From a virus: 20,040 nucleotides of DNA. The first letter of the stretch is position 1; each line of letters opens with the position of its first letter. The stretch lies in the IMG/VR virus record IMGVR_UViG_3300020430_001445, positions 1 to 20,040 of that record. The stretch is one strand, 5' to 3'. Below the pieces are notes generated by a model. It saw nothing but the letters and a program-made list of their open reading frames with translations, ran no database searches and had not been told where the DNA came from. Positions 13,366 through 18,405 of the stretch are shown here, one piece after another. The translations under genes were made by a program, and so were the position numbers.

Positions 13366-14316
13366 ATGAAAGAAGTTATGAATCATTGGCGAGGCTTTAT
13401 CAACCCAGATTTGAGCCCAATTATAAAAAAGAGACTGGAAGAGGCTCTCACCCGACGTCAGTTTTTAGCCGGCACTGCTGCTGTTGCTTTACTTTATGCG
13501 ATCATGAATAGTGATTATTTTAAGGCATTAACTGATCAACAGCAAGATGAATTAATTCAGGCTTCACCAGAGGAGTTAGCCTCATTGGGCCTTGAAGACC
13601 CTGCTTATATTAAAGCTGTTCGTGAATACGAGAGGGAAGAGACTGAATCCCCACGTGATAAGTATGAAGGTCTAAGTTCACGGGAAATTAAAGATCTGCA
13701 ATTCTCTACGATTGGAAAGCTAATGATAGCACCAACAAAACTACCAGATGATAGAGAATGGCGCCTAGCACCCACATCACAAAGCCAAGTCAGTGGTTAT
13801 TATGCTTATGCAACAGAGTTGGATTTGGATCTTATAGCAGAAACAAACCCAGAGATAACAAAAGCCATGGATCTCGCATACGATTTTTATAAGGGGTTTG
13901 GTCTAACTAGATTGATGAAGTATGTATATGGACAACCGGAGTTTTTTAGCTATACTACAATGGAAAAAGCGAACGAAGGTCAGTTGTTTGACACCATTGA
14001 AACCGAGGCTACACAAACCAACTACTTGACCGGCAAGACAGAAAACATAAAAGTTAGGAAACTTCCATTAGCTTGGACAGTAGCTAATCGAGTGCTTATA
14101 GACCAAGTTTCTTTTTTAGAATCGGAACTGCAAGAAGCAAAGACAGATGAAGAGATCGATGCTGTTCTAGAAAGGTATGGCGTAGGTACAGAATATGGTA
14201 GTGGTTATTCAAAAACATCGAAATATGATGTGGTTAAAAAATTAAAAAGAATTGCCGGCAATTCTTTGAGTAGAATTGAAGATGACAGCAGGGTTGTTGG
14301 AAAACATAGTAATTAA
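13366..14316 (+). CDS. Hypothetical protein with twin-arginine motif
   Basis: 316 residues from ATG 13366, chosen for the GAGGA upstream; the in-frame ATG at 13327 lies inside the promoter. The start (MKEVMNHWRGFINPDL) resembles the amphipathic N-termini of other proteins here. Residues 27-44 read LTRRQFLAGTAAVALLYA: an S/T-R-R-x-F-L twin-arginine motif followed by a moderately hydrophobic stretch, as in Tat export signals, but with no clear AxA cleavage site. The body is acidic and helical, with KAMDLAYDFYKGFGLTRLMKYVYG and a C-terminal coiled-coil-like region. No enzyme motif is recognised. Membrane anchoring through an uncleaved Tat-like segment is possible. Confidence 0.8.
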   Translation: MKEVMNHWRGFINPDLSPIIKKRLEEALTRRQFLAGTAAVALLYAIMNSDYFKALTDQQQDELIQASPEELASLGLEDPAYIKAVREYEREETESPRDKYEGLSSREIKDLQFSTIGKLMIAPTKLPDDREWRLAPTSQSQVSGYYAYATELDLDLIAETNPEITKAMDLAYDFYKGFGLTRLMKYVYGQPEFFSYTTMEKANEGQLFDTIETEATQTNYLTGKTENIKVRKLPLAWTVANRVLIDQVSFLESELQEAKTDEEIDAVLERYGVGTEYGSGYSKTSKYDVVKKLKRIAGNSLSRIEDDSRVVGKHSN

Positions 14317-14327
14317 TTGGAGGAAAA

Positions 14328-14507
14328 ATGTTAAGAATTGTGAACGTTATTTTATTTATATCAGTGGTCTTGGGTATATATCTCACCACAGAGGTTGATG
14401 ATAAATCAGAAAAACAAGAAGTGGTTGAAATCTATCCGGGTGATACCGCTGATGAGTATGAAAAAATAAAGGAGATTTTAGGGTCCGAAAAGGCTTCGAC
14501 GGAGTAG
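14328..14507 (+). CDS. 59-aa membrane protein whose end overlaps the tmRNA gene
   Basis: ATG at 14328 follows TTGGAGGA. The product has one membrane segment (residues 5-21, VNVILFISVVLGIYLTT) and an acidic tail ending EILGSEKASTE. Its last nine codons and stop (14481-14507) coincide with the first 27 bases of the tmRNA, including the invariant GGCTTCGACGG element, here read as KASTE. Translation of this ORF and formation of mature tmRNA from the same transcript are therefore mutually exclusive at this segment. No family recognised. Confidence 0.6.
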   Translation: MLRIVNVILFISVVLGIYLTTEVDDKSEKQEVVEIYPGDTADEYEKIKEILGSEKASTE

Positions 14508-14812
14508 AATCAAGGGGAGAGTGCATGCAGGGAAGATACGCCCTTAACAGTTCAAGTTTTATAAACGCAAACAATAATTTGTATTTCGAAGAAGCCCTAG
14601 CGGCTTAATCGGGTGGCTGCTCCGAGCCATCTATCCAAGAGGAGCAAAACAACAGGACAGTTGTAAAAATCAAAACAACTCAACGCAACAGGACGGTAAG
14701 CGTTGTTTTATGACCGTCTATCTTTCTGGTTGGAGAAATAATCAGATAAGCATGTGAACGACTCAAACTAAGACTATTGCGGACGCGGGTTCAACTCCCG
14801 CCGGATCCACCA
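14481..14812 (+). ncRNA. ssrA: tmRNA (transfer-messenger RNA), one-piece
   Basis: 332 bases. The tRNA-like ends pair: GGGTCCG (14481-14487) with CGGATCC (14802-14808), including the G3-U70 pair that alanyl-tRNA synthetase recognises, then discriminator A and an encoded CCA. The 5' part has the signature GGCTTCGACGG; the 3' part has a T arm with loop TTCAACT between GCGGG and CCCGC. The reading frame starts at the resume codon GCA (14567) and ends with TAA (14606-14608), coding the tag ANNNLYFEEALAA. A 7-bp hairpin (GGTGGCT/AGCCATC) follows the stop, as in other tmRNAs, and further inverted segments fit the pseudoknot region. It rescues stalled ribosomes and tags products for ClpXP/ClpAP-type proteases. 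All parts needed for function appear intact. Confidence 0.96.
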
Positions 14813-14818
14813 AACATT

Positions 14819-14890
14819 GCGGGTGTGGCTCAGTGGTAGAGCATCGCGTTGCCAACGCGAGGGTCGTGGGTTCGAATCCCATCACCCGCT
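14819..14890 (+). tRNA. tRNA-Gly, anticodon GCC
   Basis: 72 bases. The acceptor GCGGGTG pairs with CACCCGC (14883-14889), with discriminator T as in bacterial tRNA-Gly. The anticodon stem TCGCG/CGCGA encloses loop TTGCCAA (anticodon GCC, reading GGC and GGT). The T arm is GTGGG-TTCGAAT-CCCAT. CCA is not encoded, unlike the adjacent tmRNA, so it must be added by the host enzyme. It starts six bases after the tmRNA end, so the two are probably processed from one precursor. Confidence 0.96.
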
Positions 14891-14912
14891 TATTTTTAAC
14901 TTGGAGGAAAAA

Positions 14913-15077
14913 ATGAAATATTTAAACAGTAAATGGTTTACATTCTTTTGTGTATGCCTTAATTTTTATTTTGCCGTGCAATCCTTTTTCTTAGGAAATT
15001 GGCTTGTGTTTGGCATATGCAGCTTGTTTGCAGCAATCTGTGGTTATAGTTTTTGGTACCAAATGGAGGAAAAATGA
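14913..15077 (+). CDS. 54-aa small membrane protein
   Basis: ATG at 14913 follows TTGGAGGA. The reading frame also stays open upstream across the tRNA, but that part is not coding. There are two hydrophobic, aromatic-rich segments (about residues 8-25 and 28-48) with a short turn, then a charged end WYQMEEK; this predicts a two-helix inner-membrane protein. The stop overlaps the ATG of the following lipoprotein gene. No family is recognised. A role in lysis or superinfection exclusion would suit such a protein but is not shown. Confidence 0.65.
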   Translation: MKYLNSKWFTFFCVCLNFYFAVQSFFLGNWLVFGICSLFAAICGYSFWYQMEEK

Positions 15078-15955
15078 AATATCTATTACCTTTTTTATTA
15101 GCTTGCACGGAAGTGTCTATTAACAAAATACCAACAGATCCTGTTGATACATCGAAACCCATAGCGGATACCACAGAACCTTCACAGCCGGCCTCTGAGC
15201 CCTCTGTGGAGCCTATGGAAGGTATCGGAGGGTATGTACACTACTATCTTCGTCAAGTGGCTTGTCCGGCTTGTATGGGCGAATCAAATGAGATTACGGT
15301 TGAGTTTGATGCAAGGTTTCACGATAGAACTTTTGATACCTACACAAGGCACATTCCCGAACAAGGTCAGTGCACCCAAAGTATAACTCAGATATGGCCA
15401 AACTTACCCCTAATAGATATGGGATCAGAAATAAAAGCCAGAGCTAACAATTCGACTATTCATGCGTACCGAACAAGCCAAAATAATTATTTTTATGCTT
15501 GGTATACAGATGCCTCTTATATAAGAGACACTGTACACTCTATATCTCGCGAGGATAACTATGAATTTGCAGAGTTCACATCGTTTCATGGTTTCGATTA
15601 CATTGAGCCTTATGAGTTACGCTTTGTAGATCCTTCGTATGCTTTTGCTGCTCCGATATACCGTTCTGGTGCGACTTTCTGGTGGGCTCCCTATGGTACC
15701 AACACTACCTTTACAATAACGCTAGCAGTATATACTCCTGACGGCTCATCGTTGTTAGGTTATGTTGCCTGTTCAGGTGGTGACTCTGGCATGATGACCG
15801 TTCCCGGACAATATTTGTCCTCTTATCCCTATGGGGCTCTTGTCGCTGTGCATATGGCTCGGCACAAAGTTGAGCTAGTACCATGGGAAGAACAAAACAC
15901 TTTCCTTGAAACACATATGGAGTGGGAAGTAATAGGAACAGGACATATAGAATGA
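15074..15955 (+). CDS. Predicted secreted lipoprotein
   Basis: 293 residues from ATG 15074, chosen for GGAGG seven bases upstream and the start MKYLLPFLLAC, a very short signal peptide whose LLAC is a lipobox (lipidation at Cys11). A 35-residue linker rich in Pro, Ser, Thr and acidic residues follows (about 15-50, with DTTEPSQPASEPSVEP), then a globular part with a CPAC motif (about residues 62-65), many Tyr/Trp/Phe residues and alternating beta-type segments. Such linkers are typical of surface lipoproteins of Deltaproteobacteria and Myxococcota, so the gene may derive from the host. A lipoprotein on the infected cell could block receptors. It overlaps clpS by 4 bases (ATGA). Confidence 0.75.
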   Translation: MKYLLPFLLACTEVSINKIPTDPVDTSKPIADTTEPSQPASEPSVEPMEGIGGYVHYYLRQVACPACMGESNEITVEFDARFHDRTFDTYTRHIPEQGQCTQSITQIWPNLPLIDMGSEIKARANNSTIHAYRTSQNNYFYAWYTDASYIRDTVHSISREDNYEFAEFTSFHGFDYIEPYELRFVDPSYAFAAPIYRSGATFWWAPYGTNTTFTITLAVYTPDGSSLLGYVACSGGDSGMMTVPGQYLSSYPYGALVAVHMARHKVELVPWEEQNTFLETHMEWEVIGTGHIE

Positions 15956-16254
15956 CAAAGAAGCAAAAAGACATATTAATAAAAGATAGACAGAAGATCG
16001 GAAGACCAAAGAAATACAAAGTTGTTTTCTACAATGACGACTATACTCCTATGTTCTTGGTCACTTCGATATTGATAGAAGTATTTAATAAAGGATTACC
16101 CGAAGCACAATCGATTATGATGAGGGTACACAAACAAGGAAAAGGAGTAGCAGGTGTCTATTCAAAAGAAATCGCACAAACAAAAGTTGAAACAACAAAA
16201 ATGTATGCAAGAGAAGCAGGATACCCGCTCCACGCCGAAGCAGAACCAGAGTAG
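15952..16254 (+). CDS. clpS: ClpS, adaptor of the ClpAP protease
   Basis: 100 residues from ATG 15952, overlapping the preceding stop by 4 bases. After a basic N-terminal extension (1-20), the fold matches ClpS from end to end: KYKVVFYNDDYTPM (21-34) with the N-degron pocket residues Asn28 and Asp29, then ILIEVF, VHKQGKGVAGVYSKEIAQTKV with pocket His60, and YAREAGYPLHAEAEPE. E. coli ClpS has 106 residues and the same NDDYTPM and VH.QGK..cGv motifs. ClpS delivers N-end-rule substrates to ClpA and is known to hinder ClpAP degradation of ssrA-tagged proteins. Here it lies 1.1 kb from a tmRNA gene. No clpA or clpP is seen, so it would act on the host protease. Confidence 0.95.
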   Translation: MTKKQKDILIKDRQKIGRPKKYKVVFYNDDYTPMFLVTSILIEVFNKGLPEAQSIMMRVHKQGKGVAGVYSKEIAQTKVETTKMYAREAGYPLHAEAEPE

Positions 16255-16306
16255 TTGCCCCTGTTGTGAATGTGATCCATGTGATTGCGGTTGGGGGTCT
16301 TATTAG
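16205..16306 (+). CDS. 33-aa Cys-rich ORF overlapping the clpS end
   Basis: An ATG inside clpS (16205, another frame) opens a 33-residue frame whose second half reads SSCPCCECDPCDCGWGSY: six Cys in eleven residues. No good ribosome binding site precedes it, so it would need coupling to clpS or a frameshift from it. Its TAG (16304-16306) abuts the TTG start of the next gene, which fits a translated chain of ORFs. Cys spacing of this kind binds metal in metallothionein-like peptides. It may also be chance. Confidence 0.3.
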   Translation: MQEKQDTRSTPKQNQSSCPCCECDPCDCGWGSY

Positions 16307-16555
16307 TTGTTATCTTCTTACCCTTTTGACGTTGACTATGAGGTTGGTGACCTAGTGATGCTAGCCCACCCAGTTGAATTCATGGGGGACTTCGTCGACC
16401 GAGGCGAGGTAGGAATAATAGTTAAATTATACGATCGTACATATGGATCACATATCATATATGATTGTAGAATTCTTCTGGGCTGCGGGAGCCATTTGGA
16501 CTGTTGGTTTTCTGAGTTGATCAATGTAACAAGGTTGTCAAATGGCAATCTTTAA
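16307..16555 (+). CDS. Small protein, first of three tandem SH3/KOW-like proteins
   Basis: 82 residues if started at TTG 16307 (GTTGGGGG about ten bases upstream); no better start precedes the conserved part. The order YEVGDLVMLAHP, then RGEVGIIVKLYDR, a strand HIIYDCRILL and a final FSELINV matches its two neighbours and points to a small beta-barrel. Cysteines 54 and 60 lie in the loop LLGCGSH and a third follows at 66 (LDCW). Overlaps the next gene by 14 bases. Function unknown. Confidence 0.6.
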   Translation: MLSSYPFDVDYEVGDLVMLAHPVEFMGDFVDRGEVGIIVKLYDRTYGSHIIYDCRILLGCGSHLDCWFSELINVTRLSNGNL

Positions 16556-16769
16556 AGAAAAATTTGATGTAGGAGACTTAGTTATACTTAACACCTCATT
16601 CCCTAGTGTTTTGAAAAATCAACTGGGGATTATTATTCAAATCGGAGTAAACACGGTATATCAGTTAGAAGAAAACATACAGGAAAATTGGTATGTCGCG
16701 CAGTTTGGCTCAATCAGATTAATAGTTAGTGTTGATATGATTATAAAAGTTGAAACAAAAAATGAGTGA
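16542..16769 (+). CDS. Small protein, second of three tandem SH3/KOW-like proteins
   Basis: 75 residues, ATG inside the end of the previous gene. FDVGDLVILNTSF, QLGIIIQIGVN, a strand WYVAQFGSIRLIV and the ending VDMIIKVE follow the same plan as the flanking proteins: G-D-L-V, then G-I-I, then an edge strand and a terminal I-K-V. Overlap with the next gene is 8 bases, so expression is likely coupled. Function unknown. Confidence 0.65.
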   Translation: MAIFKEKFDVGDLVILNTSFPSVLKNQLGIIIQIGVNTVYQLEENIQENWYVAQFGSIRLIVSVDMIIKVETKNE

Positions 16770-16989
16770 CATAAACATCGGCGATTTGGTTCGCTTAAAG
16801 AAGGAGCATGACCCAGAGGGCAAGATAGGAATAGTCACAGACATTAGCCCAAGATATTCTCACCTAGTTTCACATGGAAAGACAAAGGTTATAAGAATAT
16901 ATTGGCCAACCATCGATACAATCGATTGGGAATATGATTTTTTTCTAGAAAAAATTGACCCAAAGGACTTGACAGAAGATAAAGAATAG
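16762..16989 (+). CDS. Small protein, third of three tandem SH3/KOW-like proteins
   Basis: 75 residues from ATG 16762 (a TTG at 16750 is the alternative). INIGDLVRLKKEHDPEGKIGIVTDI is close to the KOW-like pattern of RNA- and ribosome-binding barrels ('.GD.V.l........iGiV.di'), then a strand KVIRIYWP and the end FFLEKIDP. The promoter for the protease-methyltransferase gene overlaps its last codons. KOW/SH3 folds often bind nucleic acid or RNA polymerase, but nothing here shows the partner. Confidence 0.7.
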   Translation: MSDINIGDLVRLKKEHDPEGKIGIVTDISPRYSHLVSHGKTKVIRIYWPTIDTIDWEYDFFLEKIDPKDLTEDKE

Positions 16990-16997
16990 GTTATATT
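16969..16997 (+). promoter_or_regulatory. Promoter for the protease-methyltransferase gene
   Basis: TTGACA at 16969-16974, 17 bases, TATATT at 16992-16997 preceded by GGT. The -35 and spacer lie in the 3' end of the preceding gene. The leader is only about 13 bases, almost all ribosome binding site (GGAGGA). Confidence 0.78.
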
Positions 16998-17016
16998 ATA
17001 TAAAATTGGAGGATAA

Positions 17017-18099
17017 ATGATTTTTATATGGAACTATGCCTTTAGGCATTTAATGAAAAAATATTGGGGAAACAGGTACAGATCGATACCAGTTTTCCAT
17101 ATGGAACTGGCAGGAGATATGCTGGGTAATTTTAGACATGATAAGAATGGTTTCAACACTATTTGTTTAGCCAACAACCAAGGACTTACAGATAGGCAAT
17201 TGATGGGTGTTCTATTGCACGAAATGTGCCACCACGTTGCTTATGAGAAGCATGGAATGGATATTGATGCTCATGGGGCCGAATGGGAAACCGAGATGAA
17301 ATTTGTAGGGTTTGAATATCCCATAGACCAAGACACAGATGGCACAGAATTCTTTTCCGAAGAAGAGTATCAAGAGATACTTCGGTTATTACCCGGAGAA
17401 CAAGAGACCTTTGAGTGGACTGACTCTTTGACTTTTATGAAAAAAATGGAAAAGAATTGTGTTGACTTAGTTTTAACCGACCCGCCATATATCATAAGTA
17501 AACCTTCGGGATTCAAAAGTGTTAAAGAAGGAGTGGAGCGTTTTGCTGTGTCGACCGAACATGGAGAATGGGACAAAGAGGAAAATTTTTCTCTGAAAGA
17601 TTTGCGAGATTCCGTAAAAGAGTATTATCGTGTATTAAAGAAGCACGGTACTGCTATTGTCTTTTGCGATCTCTGGAAGATCACAGACGTAAAGCGTATA
17701 ATGGAAGAAGTAGGCTTTAAGCAAATTCGCTTCATAGAGTGGCTCAAAACAAATCCGGTCCCTCTCAATTCGAGCAGGAACTATCTTACAAACGCCAGAG
17801 AGGTCGCTCTCCTAGGCGTAAAGGTCAGCAAGCCCACGTTTCATTCGAGCTATGATAATGGGATTTATCAATTACCGATTTGCCACGAGAAAGGTAGGTT
17901 TCACCCAACACAAAAGCCTCTTATGCTGATGCAACTGTTAATAGAAAAACATAGTAACCCGGGAGACGTGGTATTGGACACATTCGCCGGAGCAGCGACC
18001 ACGCTGCTCGCCGCCAAAAATTTAGGCCGTGGATTCCTTGGTTGTGAACTTGACGAAGAATTCTTTGTTAAAGCAGAGAAACGACTCTTCGATCTCTAA
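17017..18099 (+). CDS. Fusion of SprT-like metalloprotease domain and DNA methyltransferase
   Basis: 360 residues in one frame. Residues 1-100: a SprT-like zinc metallopeptidase with HEMCH at 68-72 (His68, Glu69, His72) and a third ligand His86 in AHGAEW, the SprT/Spartan pattern 'HE..H......H...W'. Residues about 130-360: a beta-class amino-methyltransferase with catalytic motif IV DPPY (155-158) before the AdoMet-binding motif I DTFAGA (321-326), and HPTQKP (296-301) just ahead, as in N6-adenine and N4-cytosine enzymes. FEWTDSLTFMKKM at 132-144 is the usual methyltransferase beginning, so the junction is near residue 120-130. SprT-type enzymes cut proteins crosslinked to DNA; the other domain methylates DNA. 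No restriction gene is next to it, so methylation may protect phage DNA. Confidence 0.88.
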   Translation: MIFIWNYAFRHLMKKYWGNRYRSIPVFHMELAGDMLGNFRHDKNGFNTICLANNQGLTDRQLMGVLLHEMCHHVAYEKHGMDIDAHGAEWETEMKFVGFEYPIDQDTDGTEFFSEEEYQEILRLLPGEQETFEWTDSLTFMKKMEKNCVDLVLTDPPYIISKPSGFKSVKEGVERFAVSTEHGEWDKEENFSLKDLRDSVKEYYRVLKKHGTAIVFCDLWKITDVKRIMEEVGFKQIRFIEWLKTNPVPLNSSRNYLTNAREVALLGVKVSKPTFHSSYDNGIYQLPICHEKGRFHPTQKPLMLMQLLIEKHSNPGDVVLDTFAGAATTLLAAKNLGRGFLGCELDEEFFVKAEKRLFDL

Positions 18100-18129
18100 T
18101 TATTAAAGCAATATTAGGAGGGATTATGA

Positions 18130-18405
18130 ATGGAGGCGATAATTGAGGGCTTGGCCCAATATGGACCATTGGGTCTTTGGACTGCATCTTTGCTTTGGAT
18201 GAACTGGCAGCAACGCAAAGATCAAAAAGAAGATGAAGAAAGAGCAGCCGATCGATTGCGGTATTACCAAGAAAACATCATAACAAGACTTGAAAATCAA
18301 GAAAAAATGCTCGAAAGGGCACTAATTAAGTTGGACGACGGTCTTAGTGCTATGCGTGAAAAATATGCCGAAGATCGTATAATGCGAATGAAGGGTGACA
18401 AATGA
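18130..18405 (+). CDS. Holin-like small membrane protein with coiled-coil tail
   Basis: 91 residues from ATG 18130, seven bases after AGGAGGG; another ATG at 18126 opens only a few codons. One N-terminal membrane segment (IIEGLAQYGPLGLWTASLLWM) is followed by a strongly charged helix from residue 30 to the end with heptad-like spacing (LRYYQENIITRLENQEKMLERALIKL). This plan, one membrane helix plus a cytoplasmic coiled coil, is that of BhlA/UviB-type holin-like proteins; a structural tether is the alternative. No endolysin is visible in the window. It overlaps the next gene by 4 bases (ATGA). Confidence 0.65.
   Translation: MEAIIEGLAQYGPLGLWTASLLWMNWQQRKDQKEDEERAADRLRYYQENIITRLENQEKMLERALIKLDDGLSAMREKYAEDRIMRMKGDK

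Noticed and set aside
14817-14912. Open frame running through the tRNA-Gly into the small membrane protein
   Set aside because: The upstream part is the tRNA sequence itself; the ribosome binding site GGAGG and ATG 14913 mark the real start.
16235-16306. Programmed frameshift extending ClpS with the Cys-rich tail
   Set aside because: ClpS already has a normal length and ending, and I see no clear slippery heptamer; kept only as a possibility under the Cys-rich finding.
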